Shown: positions 46,876 through 56,868, counted from the stretch's first letter. The stretch: 64,000 bases of DNA from JAWKVD01 sp041398225 (GCA_041398225.1 JAWKVD010000008.1:95906-159905), one strand, 5' to 3'. Numbers and translations are program-made. The notes: generated from the sequence alone by a model not told the origin.

Positions 46876-46911
46876 CGCCCTCCCGGAACGTAGCGTTCCG
46901 GGAGGGCGTTT
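46876..46911 (+). terminator. Intrinsic terminator after DUF2141 gene
   Basis: A 15-bp perfect stem (46876-46890 with 46894-46908), loop TAG, then TTTCCC. Clear rho-independent shape, though the U-run is short. Confidence 0.8.
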
Positions 46912-46946
46912 CCCTGATTTTGCGACCGATTCCGAGGATAGAGACC

Positions 46947-48431
46947 ATGACCGCCGACACCGCCCCGACCGGCCTTTCCCGCCGCAACCTGCTCGCCGGA
47001 GGCGCCGCGTTGACCGCCGGGCTCGCCCTGGCGCCGCAGATCCTGGCCGAGCCCGCGCCCGCATCGTGGACGCTGGGCTGGACCACGGCGCCCGCCGCCG
47101 GCTTTGACCCCGCGCCGATGAAGCTGATCGCGGGCAAGGCCCCGAAGGGGCTGGCGGGCACGCTGTACCGCAACGGTCCGGGCCAGCTTCGCTATGGCGA
47201 GACCTATCTGTCGCACTGGTTCGACGGCGACGGCATGATCCAGCGGCTGGCGATCGAGGACGGCAAGGCGATCCACACCGGCCGCTTCGTGCAGACGCCG
47301 AAGCGCAAGGCCGAGCAGGCGGCGGGCAAATTCCTCGCGCCGGGGTTCGGCTCGCTGGGCGACAAGAGCTATCCGGTTGCGAATTCGGACGACGTCAACG
47401 CCGCCAACACTTCGGTGATCATGTCCGGCGGCGAACTGCTGGCGCTGTGGGAGGCGGGTTCGGCGTGGGGCGTCGATCCGGCCACGCTGGAGACGCGCAA
47501 GCCGAAGGTCTGGCGCGACGACCTCAAGGGCATGCCCTTCCTGGCGCACCCGAAGCGCGAGCCCGACGGACGGTTGTGGAACCTCGCGGTCAGCGGGGCG
47601 CATGTCGGCATCTATCGCATCAGCCCGGCCGGCGAGCTTGAAGACTTCCAGATGGTGAATGTGGGCGCGCCGGCCTACATCCACGACTGGACGATGACCG
47701 AGCGCAAGCTGATCATCCTGGTTCAGCCCTGGCTGATGACGCGGCAGATCCCGCCCTTCGTCGACTCGCTGGCGTGGAAGCCGGGCGAGGGCCTCAAGAT
47801 CATGATCCTCGACAAGGACGACCTGTCGAAGGTGCGCTGGGCCGAAGCGCCGCCGCGCGCCTTCTATCATACCGGCGCGGCGTGGGAGGACAGCGACGGG
47901 ACGGTGCGCCTCGACGCGGTGTTCTATCGCGAGCCGATCCTCGGCAGCGGCGGCGGCCAGTCGGAGATGCGCGGCGAGTACAAGTCGGGCGAACAGGCGA
48001 CCGGCTATCTCTCCATGCTGACCATTCCCGCTTCGGGCGGGGTCAAGCTGGAGGAGACCGAGATCGAGGGCGAGTTCCCGCAGGTCGATCCGCGCCGTCA
48101 CGGGCTTCGCCGCAAGCTGACGCTGCTGGCGGCCGGCAGCGCGCCGAACCGGCCGGGCAACACCTCGGTCGCGGTGCGCGACTGGGACAGCGGCAAGACC
48201 CACGCCTACGATTTCGGGGCCGACTATCTGGTCGAGGAATTCCTGATCGCGCCGAAGCCGCGCGGTTCGAAGGAAACCGACGCATGGCTGATCGGCGTCA
48301 CGCTCAACACCAAGGCGCGCGCGAGCGAACTGCACGTGTTCGACGCGGCCAGCGTCGAGGGCGGACCGGTCGCGAGCTGGCGGGCGGGCTATGCCTGGCC
48401 GCTCGGCTTCCATGGGGCGTGGTCGGCCTGA
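46947..48431 (+). CDS. Carotenoid oxygenase (RPE65/CCD family), Tat-exported
   Basis: 494-aa non-heme iron dioxygenase cleaving carotenoids or related polyenes. The N-terminus has a twin-arginine signal (LSRRNLLAGGAALTAGLA). The four iron-binding His are visible in FLAHPKREPDG (~203), IHDWTM (~246), FYHTGAAWED (~309) and GFHGAW at the C-terminus (~490). LYRNGPGQ and HWFDGDGM are family signatures. Periplasmic location is unusual but known for lignostilbene-like members. Substrate not predictable. Confidence 0.93.
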   Translation: MTADTAPTGLSRRNLLAGGAALTAGLALAPQILAEPAPASWTLGWTTAPAAGFDPAPMKLIAGKAPKGLAGTLYRNGPGQLRYGETYLSHWFDGDGMIQRLAIEDGKAIHTGRFVQTPKRKAEQAAGKFLAPGFGSLGDKSYPVANSDDVNAANTSVIMSGGELLALWEAGSAWGVDPATLETRKPKVWRDDLKGMPFLAHPKREPDGRLWNLAVSGAHVGIYRISPAGELEDFQMVNVGAPAYIHDWTMTERKLIILVQPWLMTRQIPPFVDSLAWKPGEGLKIMILDKDDLSKVRWAEAPPRAFYHTGAAWEDSDGTVRLDAVFYREPILGSGGGQSEMRGEYKSGEQATGYLSMLTIPASGGVKLEETEIEGEFPQVDPRRHGLRRKLTLLAAGSAPNRPGNTSVAVRDWDSGKTHAYDFGADYLVEEFLIAPKPRGSKETDAWLIGVTLNTKARASELHVFDAASVEGGPVASWRAGYAWPLGFHGAWSA

Positions 48432-48477
48432 CGGGGGCTCGGAGCCGGGACCTCGCTGGCGACAATCGCGAAACGGG

Positions 48478-49127
48478 ATGGCCATGATCGTGAACGCCGA
48501 ACCGCATCCGACATCCGTCTCGCCGGCTTCGACCATGCCGGCTTCGACCATGCCGGCTTCAGGCGCGCCGGGGTCGGGGAGCGGCGCGGGGCTGCGGTCG
48601 CGCATTCGCGATTTGCGCGGGGGCTCGACCGGCTGCCGGGCTGGCTGTGGATCGGCGGCGCGCTGGTCATTTTCGGGATCGTCCTGGCGTCGATCCTGCG
48701 CGCGAACCCCGAGGCCGACATCCGCTTCCGGCTGACGCTCGCGCCGCTGCTGGAGGCGCCGCTGGCGGTGAAGGTCCATGTCGCCGGCGCGGCCGCGACG
48801 CTGCTGACCGGCGCGGCGATCTTCCTGTCGCCGAAGGGCAGGGGGCTGCACAAACCGCTGGGCTGGATGTGGGTGGCGCTGATGGGCGTGACGGCGGTCT
48901 CGTCATTCTTCATCCGGATGGTCATCCCCGGCAGTTACAGCCCGATCCACGCGCTGTCGGCATGGGTGCTGATCGGGCTGCCGATGGGGCTCGCCGCGAT
49001 CCGGCGGCGCAATGTGCAGGAGCATCGCCGTCACATGACCAACATGTTCCTGCGCGGAATGCTGATCGCCGGCCTGTTCACGCTGTTGCCGGGGCGGACG
49101 ATGTGGGCGGTGTTCTTCACCTACTAG
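48478..49127 (+). pseudogene. DUF2306-type membrane protein gene with a frameshift
   Basis: The 3' part encodes a clear multi-helix DUF2306-like protein (KVHVAGAAATLLTGAAIF, SFFIRMVIPGSYSPIHALSA, HRRHMTNMFLRG). Coding continues upstream in that frame back to DRLPGWLWIGGALVIFGIVL, a further helix, with no start codon. The plausible start (ATG 48478 or 48484) is in the neighbouring frame, which reads sensibly to LRSRIRDLRGG. The two frames join at a run of five G (48619-48623); one missing base would link them. Either a pseudogene, a sequencing error, or recoding. The shortest intact frame starts at GTG 48768. Confidence 0.6.
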
Positions 49128-49340
49128 CGGCGTGATGCGTGACGGGTCGGGCGTGACGGGCGCGTGACGGTTGGGGCGTGATCGGCGGTGCGTGATCGGC
49201 GGGACGAAGGTGTAACAAGAATTCAGAAGCGAACGCCCGCGAAGCGCGGTAGGTCGAGCTTGCCCGGTGCGCATGGGTTGCGCCCGTCTGTTTCAGCGTC
49301 CGCTTCCGCCCCTGCTTTCGCCCCTGCTTCCGCATAGCCC

Positions 49341-50606
49341 ATGACCGACTATCGCAATGTCGCCGCCCTGATTCTCGCCGTCATGTTCCTGCAGGCGGCG
49401 GCGGGCATTCTCAGCGTCTCGACGCCGCTGGCGCTCACCTCGATGGGCGCGAGCCCGCTGGGCGTGGGCGTGGTCGCGGCGATTTATTCCGCCGGCTTCA
49501 TGCTGGGGGCTTGGTACGCCTCCGACCTGGTGCGGGCGGTCGGGAATATCCGCGCCTACGCCGCGTCGGCCGCGATCTTCGCGGCGGCGGTGCTGGGCAT
49601 GGGGCTGGCCTTCGATCCGGTCGCGTGGGGCGCGTTCCGCTTTATTCACGGCGCGGTCTCGGCGGTGATGTTCGCCTCGGCCGAAAGCTGGATCGCCGAT
49701 TCGACGCCGCGCCAGAAACGCGGCGGGGTGATGGGTCTCTACCAGTTGCTGATCAAGCTCGCGATGTCGGGCGGACCGCTGCTGGCGGTCGACCATGCGC
49801 CGGACGACATCAAGCCGTTCATCTGGGCGGGGGTTCTGCTGTGCCTGGCGCTGGTGCCGCTGTGCGCCACGCAACGCGCCCAGCCGGTTCCGCCGCGCCG
49901 GGCGGCGGGCGGACTGTCGGGGCTGAAGCTGATCCCGCCGGCCGCCTTCGCCGGGGCGGTGGTCGCCGGGGTCGCCAACACCGGGGTGATGAGCCAGCTG
50001 CCGCTCTACGCGGCGGAGCTTCGTCCGCAGGATGCGCAGGCCGCCGCCGCCACGCTGGCGATCGCGGCGTGGATGGGCGGCACGGTGACCCAGTGGCCGG
50101 CCGGCCTGCTCTCGGACCGGATCGACCGGCGGTTCGTGGTCGCGGCGCTGGGGGTGCTGGCGCTGGCCGCCTCGGTCGCGCTGTTCGTGCTCAGCGGACG
50201 GGTGAGCTGGACCGTCACCGTGGCGCTGGCGGCGCTGTGGGGCGCGGGCGCGCTGGCCTTCTATTCGGTTTCCGCCAGCCATGCGACGGACCGCACCGAA
50301 CCGGCCGACATCGCCCAGATGATGTCGGGGATGCTGTTCGTGTGGGCGGCGGGCTCGGTGATCGGACCTGTGGTCGCCGGCCTGACGGCCGATACGGCGC
50401 TGGGCCAGCCCGGCGTGTTCGCGGTGATGGCGGCGGCCTATGTGGCGCTCATCCTGTCCAATCTGGGCCGTATGCTGGTGGTGCGGCGGCCCAAGGCGGC
50501 CGACCGGGGCGCCTTCATTCCGGTCAGCCAGACCAGCGTGGCGAGCGCCGAACTGGTCGCGGAGGGCGCATCCGACCCGGAGGAGGGCGGAATTCCTCCG
50601 AATTGA
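49341..50606 (+). CDS. MFS transporter, YcaD-like
   Basis: 421-aa 12-helix MFS protein close to the YcaD/UMF group: SVSTPLALTSMGASPLGVGVVAAIYSAGFMLG (in parts), FIHGAVSAVMFASAESWIADSTP, GLLSDRIDRR. Substrate unknown. The C-terminal ~30 residues are acidic and cytoplasmic. Preceded by 12-bp direct repeats (CGCCCCTGCTTC type) just before the ATG. Confidence 0.88.
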   Translation: MTDYRNVAALILAVMFLQAAAGILSVSTPLALTSMGASPLGVGVVAAIYSAGFMLGAWYASDLVRAVGNIRAYAASAAIFAAAVLGMGLAFDPVAWGAFRFIHGAVSAVMFASAESWIADSTPRQKRGGVMGLYQLLIKLAMSGGPLLAVDHAPDDIKPFIWAGVLLCLALVPLCATQRAQPVPPRRAAGGLSGLKLIPPAAFAGAVVAGVANTGVMSQLPLYAAELRPQDAQAAAATLAIAAWMGGTVTQWPAGLLSDRIDRRFVVAALGVLALAASVALFVLSGRVSWTVTVALAALWGAGALAFYSVSASHATDRTEPADIAQMMSGMLFVWAAGSVIGPVVAGLTADTALGQPGVFAVMAAAYVALILSNLGRMLVVRRPKAADRGAFIPVSQTSVASAELVAEGASDPEEGGIPPN

Positions 50607-50703
50607 ACCGCAGCCCCGGCATCCCGGCGTTGCCTTGGGCATGGCCTTGCGTTATCGCCAGCCCACGCAAGGCCGGCCGGCCATTCCAGCGGGGCGAATT
50701 TCC

Positions 50704-51900
50704 ATGAACATTCACGAGCACCAGGCGAAGGCGGTTCTTAAGGAGTTCGGCGTGCCCGTCGCCAACGGCGTCGCCATCTTCTCGGCGGACGAGGCCGAGA
50801 AGGCGATCGACAGCCTGCCGGGTCCGCTGTGGGTGGTGAAGTCGCAGATCCACGCCGGCGGCCGCGGCAAGGGCAAGTTCAAGGAACCGGAAGCTGGCGA
50901 AAAGGGCGGCGTCCGCCTCGGCTTCTCCAAGGAGCAGGCGCTCGAACACGTCAAGGCGATGCTCGGCAAGACGCTGGTGACCAACCAGACCGGCCCGGAA
51001 GGCAAGCAGGTCAACCGCCTCTATATTGAGGACGGCGCGGACATCGAGCGCGAGCTGTATCTCTCGCTGCTGGTTGATCGCGGAACCGGCAAGGTCGCGT
51101 TCGTGGTGTCGACCGAAGGCGGCATGGACATCGAGGAAGTCGCGCACTCGACCCCGGACAAGATTCTCACCCTGCCGATCGAACCCTCGACCGGCGTCAC
51201 CGAAGCCGACGCGACCAAGCTGTGCGACGCGCTGAAGCTTGAGGGCGCGGCCCGCGCCGACGGCATGAAGCTGTTCCCGACGCTCTACAAGGCGTTCTGG
51301 GACAAGGACATGTCGATGCTCGAGGTGAACCCGCTGATCGTCATGAAGGACGGCCATCTGCGCGTCCTCGACGCCAAGCTCTCCTTCGACGGCAACGCGC
51401 TGTTCCGCCACCCGGACATCCAGGCGCTGCGCGACAAGTCCGAGGAAGACGAGAAAGAGATCGAAGCGGCCGAGTGGGACCTCGCCTACATCCCGCTGGA
51501 CGGCAATATCGGCTGCATGGTCAACGGCGCCGGCCTCGCCATGGCGACGATGGACATCATCAAGCTCTACGGCGCCGAGCCGGCCAACTTCTGCGACGTC
51601 GGCGGCGGCGCCTCGAAAGAGAAGGTCGCGGCGGCGTTCAAGATCATCATGAAGGACCCGGCCGTCAAAGGCATCCTCGTGAACATCTTCGGCGGCATCA
51701 TGAAGTGCGACGTCATCGCCGAGGGCGTGCTGGCGGCGGTGCGCGAAACCAACCTTCAGGTTCCGCTGGTGGTTCGTCTCGAGGGCACCAATGTCGAGCT
51801 AGGCAAGAAGATCATCGCCGAGTCGGGCCTCAACGTGATCTCGGCCAACGACCTCGACGACGCCGCCCAGAAGATCGTCAGCGCGATCAAAGGGAAGTAG
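50704..51900 (+). CDS. sucC: Succinyl-CoA ligase, beta subunit
   Basis: 398-aa ADP/GDP-forming beta subunit. ATP-grasp N-terminus NIHEHQAKAVLKEFGVPV, VVKSQIHAGGRGKGKFKE; C-terminal CoA-ligase domain NIFGGIMKCDVIAEGV. Works with SucD to convert succinyl-CoA to succinate. First gene of the second TCA block; followed by a cytochrome gene inserted before sucD. Confidence 0.97.
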   Translation: MNIHEHQAKAVLKEFGVPVANGVAIFSADEAEKAIDSLPGPLWVVKSQIHAGGRGKGKFKEPEAGEKGGVRLGFSKEQALEHVKAMLGKTLVTNQTGPEGKQVNRLYIEDGADIERELYLSLLVDRGTGKVAFVVSTEGGMDIEEVAHSTPDKILTLPIEPSTGVTEADATKLCDALKLEGAARADGMKLFPTLYKAFWDKDMSMLEVNPLIVMKDGHLRVLDAKLSFDGNALFRHPDIQALRDKSEEDEKEIEAAEWDLAYIPLDGNIGCMVNGAGLAMATMDIIKLYGAEPANFCDVGGGASKEKVAAAFKIIMKDPAVKGILVNIFGGIMKCDVIAEGVLAAVRETNLQVPLVVRLEGTNVELGKKIIAESGLNVISANDLDDAAQKIVSAIKGK

Positions 51901-51925
51901 GCCGGGTCAGCCATTGGGGTCGCTC

Positions 51926-52570
51926 ATGTCGAACGGTGAACGTGCTTTGACGATCAGGGTGCTCGTGGCGGCGGCGGCGTTGTCCGTGACCGCGGCGTGC
52001 GTGGCCGACGAAGCGCCGGCCGTCGCGCAGACGGCCCAGCAGGCGGCCCAGCAGGCGGCGCCTCCGGCCGGTCATGGCGCGGGCGCTGGACAAGGCGCCG
52101 GGCATGGCGCAGGTCCGGCTGGCGTTCCAGCCGCGCCGTCGGCCGACGCGCTCGACCCGCGCAAGGTGATCAAGCTCAACCCGGCGCAGCGCGCTCACAT
52201 GCTCGAACAGATGCGCGGCTTCCTGACGGCGAGCCAGGGCGTGATCTCCGGCGTCGGCGCGGGCGACCGCGAACTGGCCGCGAAAGCCGCCGAGGCCGCC
52301 GCGCACGGCGGCGGTCAGGGCGGCGGTCATGGTGGAGGCCAGGGCGGCGGTCATGGTGGGGGTCAGGGCGGCGGCGAAGGGCTGCGCATGGGCCAGGTTC
52401 TTCCGCCGGAATTCCGCCAGATGGCCATGGCCACGCACAAGGAATTCGGCGCGATCGCCGAACTCGCCCGGTCGGACGCCAGCGACGCCGCAGTGCTGGC
52501 GCGGCTGGGTCAGGCCATGAACACCTGCGCCTCGTGTCACGCCCTCTATCAGATTGAACGGACCGAATAG
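51926..52570 (+). CDS. Cytochrome c'-like exported protein with Gly/His/Gln repeat
   Basis: 214-aa exported protein. Signal peptide or lipoprotein signal (VLVAAAALSVTAAC), a Gln/Ala/Gly/His-rich linker, a helical part (LNPAQRAHMLEQMRGFLTA), a repeat of GGGQ/GGGH tetrads (about residues 125-152), then helices ending in the heme motif NTCASCHALY close to the C-terminus. CXXCH at the extreme end of a helical bundle is the cytochrome c' pattern. Inserted between sucC and sucD. Function unknown; the His-rich tract may bind metal. Confidence 0.72.
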   Translation: MSNGERALTIRVLVAAAALSVTAACVADEAPAVAQTAQQAAQQAAPPAGHGAGAGQGAGHGAGPAGVPAAPSADALDPRKVIKLNPAQRAHMLEQMRGFLTASQGVISGVGAGDRELAAKAAEAAAHGGGQGGGHGGGQGGGHGGGQGGGEGLRMGQVLPPEFRQMAMATHKEFGAIAELARSDASDAAVLARLGQAMNTCASCHALYQIERTE

Positions 52571-52666
52571 CCGGGGCCGGCGCGAGGCCCGGCTCCGCCG
52601 CCGCCTCTCACCATCGCCTCCCGCCACGCCTTATTGATCGAATTTATCGCAGACTGGAAAACCGAC

Positions 52667-53569
52667 ATGTCCATCCTGATCGACAAGAACACCAAGGTCC
52701 TGACGCAGGGCATGACCGGCAACACCGGTTCGTTCCACACCAATCAGGCGCTGAACTATTACGGCACCCAGATGGTGGGCGGCATCCACCCCAAGAAGGG
52801 CGGCGAGACCTGGAAGGCCGACAACGGCGCCGAGCTGCCGATCTTCGCCACGGTCGCCGAGGGCAAGGAAAAGACCGGCGCCACCGCCTCGGTGATCTAC
52901 GTTCCGCCGGCGGGCGCGGCCTCGGCCATCGAAGAGGCGATCGACGCCGGCATCGAGCTGATCGTCTGCATCACCGAGGGCGTTCCGGTGCTCGACATGG
53001 TGCGGGTCAAGGACAAGCTGGTTAAGTCGAAATCGCGGCTGATCGGGCCGAACTGCCCCGGCCTTTTGACGCCGGAAGAGTGCAAGATCGGCATCATGCC
53101 GGGCAACATCTTCAAGAAGGGCTCGGTCGGCGTGGTCTCGCGCTCGGGCACGCTGACCTATGAAGCGGTGTTCCAGACCACCCAGGAAGGCCTCGGCCAG
53201 ACCACGGCGGTCGGCATCGGCGGCGACCCGGTCAAGGGCACGGACTTCATCGACATCCTCGAGATGTTCCTGGCCGACGAAGAAACCAAGTCGATCATCA
53301 TGATCGGCGAGATCGGCGGATCGGGCGAGGAAGACGCCGCCCAGTTCATCAAGGACGAGGCGGCCAAGGGCCGCAAGAAGCCGATGGTGGGCTTCATCGC
53401 CGGACGTACGGCGCCTCCCGGCCGCACGATGGGCCATGCCGGCGCCATCGTCTCCGGCGGCAAGGGCGGCGCGGAAGACAAGATCGCGGCGATGGAGTCG
53501 GCGGGGATCGTCGTGTCCCCCAGCCCGGCCCGTCTCGGCGTGACCCTGTCAGAAGTTCTTAAGGGCTGA
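52667..53569 (+). CDS. sucD: Succinyl-CoA ligase, alpha subunit
   Basis: 300-aa alpha subunit. SILIDKNTKVLTQGMTGNTG at the start, CoA-binding region, PNCPGLLTPEECKIGIMPG and the phosphohistidine loop GHAGAIVSGGKG (His about 256). An upstream TTG would add 11 atypical residues; ATG 52667 matches the family. 96 bp separate it from the cytochrome gene. Confidence 0.97.
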   Translation: MSILIDKNTKVLTQGMTGNTGSFHTNQALNYYGTQMVGGIHPKKGGETWKADNGAELPIFATVAEGKEKTGATASVIYVPPAGAASAIEEAIDAGIELIVCITEGVPVLDMVRVKDKLVKSKSRLIGPNCPGLLTPEECKIGIMPGNIFKKGSVGVVSRSGTLTYEAVFQTTQEGLGQTTAVGIGGDPVKGTDFIDILEMFLADEETKSIIMIGEIGGSGEEDAAQFIKDEAAKGRKKPMVGFIAGRTAPPGRTMGHAGAIVSGGKGGAEDKIAAMESAGIVVSPSPARLGVTLSEVLKG

Positions 53570-53622
53570 GGTTGACTAATAGCCGGGCGCTTGACCCCGG
53601 TTACCGGATAGGTTGGGCACAC

Positions 53623-53669
53623 TATATATTGTAAGCGAGTTTATGTCGCCGACCGGTTGAGTCGGCGAC
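53623..53669 (+). promoter_or_regulatory. Candidate sucA promoter and leader hairpin
   Basis: AT-rich TATATATT (53623-53630) in an otherwise GC-rich 245-bp gap is a good -10; a -35-like TTACCG lies at 53601-53606. The hairpin GTCGCCGAC-N7-GTCGGCGAC (53645-53669) follows in the untranslated leader. It has no U-run, so it may be a leader element rather than a sucD terminator. Confidence 0.4.
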
Positions 53670-53814
53670 GGAAAAGCGTCATCTGAGACCATATGGGCGG
53701 CCCGAGGGCTCCCCGGTCCAACCCGGGGCAATCCAAGACCGCACCCATGGCCGACGGGGCCGCAAGGGCCGAAGGGCTCGAACGGCCGAACAAGGTTCAA
53801 AAGGGCGGTTTGAA

Positions 53815-56800
53815 ATGACCACGCACGCCAGCGCCGATGAGGGGCGAAGCCCCTCGAACGAGGCCATGCTGGACACGGCTTTCCTGTACGGCGCCAACGC
53901 CGTGTGGATCGAGCAGATGGCGGCGCAGTACGCCGCCGACCCGAATTCCGTTCCCGAAAGCTGGCGCGAGTTCTTCCGCGCCGTCGCCGACACGGCGGAC
54001 GCCTCGACCAAGGCCGCGCGCGGCCCTGAATGGCGCACGCCCGGCTGGCCCAAGGCCGCCAATGGCGATCTGGTCTCGGCCCTCGACGGGGACTGGGGCG
54101 CGGTGGAAGGCCAGATCCGCCAGAAGATCGAACAGGCCGGCAAGGGCAAGGCGATGTCGCCGGCCGCCGCCGCGGGCGCCCTGGGCGTCGGCGACATCCA
54201 CCAGCAGGTGCAGGATTCGATCCGCGCCCTGATGATGATCCGCGCCTACCGCATTCGCGGCCACCTCGCGGCCAACCTCGACCCGCTGCACATGGACAAC
54301 CGTCCGGCGCAGCCCGAGCTGGACCCGGCGACCTACGGCTTCGGGCCGGAGGACATGGACCGGTCGATCTTCCTCGACAACGTGCTGGGCCTCGAATACG
54401 GCACGCCGCGCCAGATTCTCGACATCCTGCGCCGCACCTATTGCGGCACCTTCGCCGTCGAGTTCATGCACATCTCGGATCCGGAGGAGAAATCCTGGCT
54501 CCAGCAGCGCATCGAGGGCGAGGACAAGGAGATCACCTTCACGCCCGAGGGCAAGCGCGCGATCCTCTCCAAACTGCTTGAGGCGGAAGTCTTCGAACGC
54601 TTCCTGCACAAGCGCTATCCGGGCACCAAGCGGTTCGGTCTGGACGGCGGCGAGGCGCTGGTTCCGGCGCTCGAACAGGTCATCAAGCGCGGCGGCAATC
54701 TCGGCGTCGACGAGATCGTGGTCGGCATGCCCCACCGCGGCCGCCTCAACGTTCTGGCCGCCGTGATGGGCAAGGCCTATCACAAGATCTTCCACGAGTT
54801 TCAGGGCGGCACGACGCTGGGCGAGGAGGAGTTCGGCTCCGGCGACGTGAAGTATCACCTCGGCGCCTCGTCCGACCGCACGTTCGACGGCCACAAGGTC
54901 CACCTGTCGCTGACCCCCAACCCCTCGCACCTCGAGGCGGTGAACCCGGTGGTGCTCGGCAAGGCGCGGGCCAAGCAGTTCGACGACCTGACGCTCGACC
55001 GCGCGGCGCAGCGCGTGAAGGTGCTGCCGATGCTGCTGCACGGCGACGCCGCTTTCGCGGGCCAGGGCGTGGTGTCGGAATGCTTCGCGCTGTCGGGCCT
55101 CACCGGCTATCGCACCGGCGGCTGCATCCACTTCATCGTCAACAACCAGATCGGCTTCACCACGGCGCCGCGCTTCTCGCGCTCCTCGCCCTATCCTTCG
55201 GATGTGGCGCTGCAGGTCCAGGCGCCGATCTTCCACGTCAATGGCGACGATCCCGAAGCGGTGGTGCACGCGGCCAAGGTCGCGACCGAGTACCGCCAGC
55301 GTTTCGCCAAGGACGTGGTCATCGACATGTTCTGCTATCGCCGGTTCGGCCACAATGAGGGCGACGATCCGACGATGACGCAGCCGATCATGTATCGCGT
55401 GATCAAGGGGCTGCCCTCGACCCGCGAGATCTACGGCAAGCGCCTGCTCGAAGAAGGCGTGATCTCCGAGGCGGAGCTGGACCGGATGATCTCCGAGATG
55501 GAGACCTTCCTCGACGCCGAGTTCGACAAGGGCAAGACCTACAAGACCGAGAAGGCCGACTGGCTCGACGGCAAGTGGACGGGCCTCGGCCTGCCGCATG
55601 ACGACGAGCGCCGCGGTCAGACCGGGGTGTCGCTCGAGAAGCTGCGCGACATCGGTCTCAAGATCACCTCCATCCCCGACTCGGTGAACGTTCACCGCAC
55701 GGTCGGCCGCACGATCGCGGCGCGCCGGCAGATGATCGAGACGGGACAGAATATCGACTGGGGCATGGCCGAGCACATGGCTTTCGCCACGCTGCTCGAC
55801 GAGGGCTTCCCGGTGCGGCTGTCGGGGCAGGATTCCGGGCGCGGCACCTTCACCCAGCGCCACAGCCATATCGTCGACCAGGAGACGGAGGAGCGCTACA
55901 CGCCGCTCAACCACATCTCCGAGGACCAGGCGCCCTATGAGGTGATCGACTCGCTTCTGTCGGAATACGCGGTGCTCGGCTACGAGTACGGCTATTCGCT
56001 GGCGGCGCCCAACACGCTGGTGTTGTGGGAGGCGCAGTTCGGCGACTTCGCCAACGGCGCGCAGATCATGTTCGACCAGTTCATCTCGTCGGGCGAACGC
56101 AAATGGCTGCGCATGTCCGGCCTCGTCTGCCTGCTGCCGCACGGCTATGAGGGGCAGGGTCCGGAGCACTCCTCGGCGCGCCTCGAGCGCTTCCTGCAGA
56201 TGTGCGCGCAGGACAACCTGCAGGTCGCCAACTGCACCACGCCGGCCAACTATTTCCACGTCCTGCGCCGGCAGATCCACCGCGACTTCCGCAAGCCGCT
56301 GATCATCATGACGCCGAAGTCGCTGCTGCGGCACAAGCGGGCGGTGTCGCTGATCGAGGACATGGGGCCGGAGACGTCGTTCCACCGCATCCTGCAGGAC
56401 GGGGCCGAGGCCGCCGAAACGCGGGCCGAGGTCAAGCTGCGTCCCGACAAGGACATCCGGCGCGTCGTCATGTGTTCGGGCAAGGTCTATTACGACCTGT
56501 TCGAGGAGCGCGAGAAGCGCAAGGCGGACGACATCTACCTGCTGCGCGTCGAGCAGCTGCACCCGTTCCCGGTGGCGTCGCTGATGAAGGAGCTGTCGCG
56601 CTTCCCGAAAGCCGACATGGTCTGGTGTCAGGAAGAGCCGCGCAATATGGGCGGCTGGAACTTCGTCGACTGGAATATCGAGAAGACGCTCGAACGCCTC
56701 GACACCGACGCCAAGCGCGCGCGCTATGTCGGCCGGCCGCCCTCGGCGTCGACCGCAGCGGGCAGCATGGCGTTGCACAACAAGGAGCTCGCCGCCTTCC

Positions 56801-56820
56801 TCGACGCGGCGTTCGAATAG
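53815..56820 (+). CDS. sucA: 2-oxoglutarate dehydrogenase E1 component
   Basis: 1001-aa thiamine-diphosphate E1 of the 2-oxoglutarate dehydrogenase complex. N-terminal NAVWIEQMAAQYAADP, RIRGHLAANLDPL, active-site VVGMPHRGRLNVLAAVMGK, ThDP region FIVNNQIGFTT, C-terminal transketolase region EHSSARLERFLQM. Decarboxylates 2-oxoglutarate and transfers succinyl to the SucB lipoyl arm. 48 bp from sucB. Confidence 0.98.
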   Translation: MTTHASADEGRSPSNEAMLDTAFLYGANAVWIEQMAAQYAADPNSVPESWREFFRAVADTADASTKAARGPEWRTPGWPKAANGDLVSALDGDWGAVEGQIRQKIEQAGKGKAMSPAAAAGALGVGDIHQQVQDSIRALMMIRAYRIRGHLAANLDPLHMDNRPAQPELDPATYGFGPEDMDRSIFLDNVLGLEYGTPRQILDILRRTYCGTFAVEFMHISDPEEKSWLQQRIEGEDKEITFTPEGKRAILSKLLEAEVFERFLHKRYPGTKRFGLDGGEALVPALEQVIKRGGNLGVDEIVVGMPHRGRLNVLAAVMGKAYHKIFHEFQGGTTLGEEEFGSGDVKYHLGASSDRTFDGHKVHLSLTPNPSHLEAVNPVVLGKARAKQFDDLTLDRAAQRVKVLPMLLHGDAAFAGQGVVSECFALSGLTGYRTGGCIHFIVNNQIGFTTAPRFSRSSPYPSDVALQVQAPIFHVNGDDPEAVVHAAKVATEYRQRFAKDVVIDMFCYRRFGHNEGDDPTMTQPIMYRVIKGLPSTREIYGKRLLEEGVISEAELDRMISEMETFLDAEFDKGKTYKTEKADWLDGKWTGLGLPHDDERRGQTGVSLEKLRDIGLKITSIPDSVNVHRTVGRTIAARRQMIETGQNIDWGMAEHMAFATLLDEGFPVRLSGQDSGRGTFTQRHSHIVDQETEERYTPLNHISEDQAPYEVIDSLLSEYAVLGYEYGYSLAAPNTLVLWEAQFGDFANGAQIMFDQFISSGERKWLRMSGLVCLLPHGYEGQGPEHSSARLERFLQMCAQDNLQVANCTTPANYFHVLRRQIHRDFRKPLIIMTPKSLLRHKRAVSLIEDMGPETSFHRILQDGAEAAETRAEVKLRPDKDIRRVVMCSGKVYYDLFEEREKRKADDIYLLRVEQLHPFPVASLMKELSRFPKADMVWCQEEPRNMGGWNFVDWNIEKTLERLDTDAKRARYVGRPPSASTAAGSMALHNKELAAFLDAAFE

Positions 56821-56868
56821 CAGGAGAGATGCGACGCGCGGCTTCGGTCGCGGCGTCCGGACCCAGAC

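Noticed and set aside
53645..53669. Hairpin after sucD as an intrinsic terminator
   Set aside because: Strong stem but no U-run, and it lies downstream of a probable -10 element, so a leader role for sucA is more likely.
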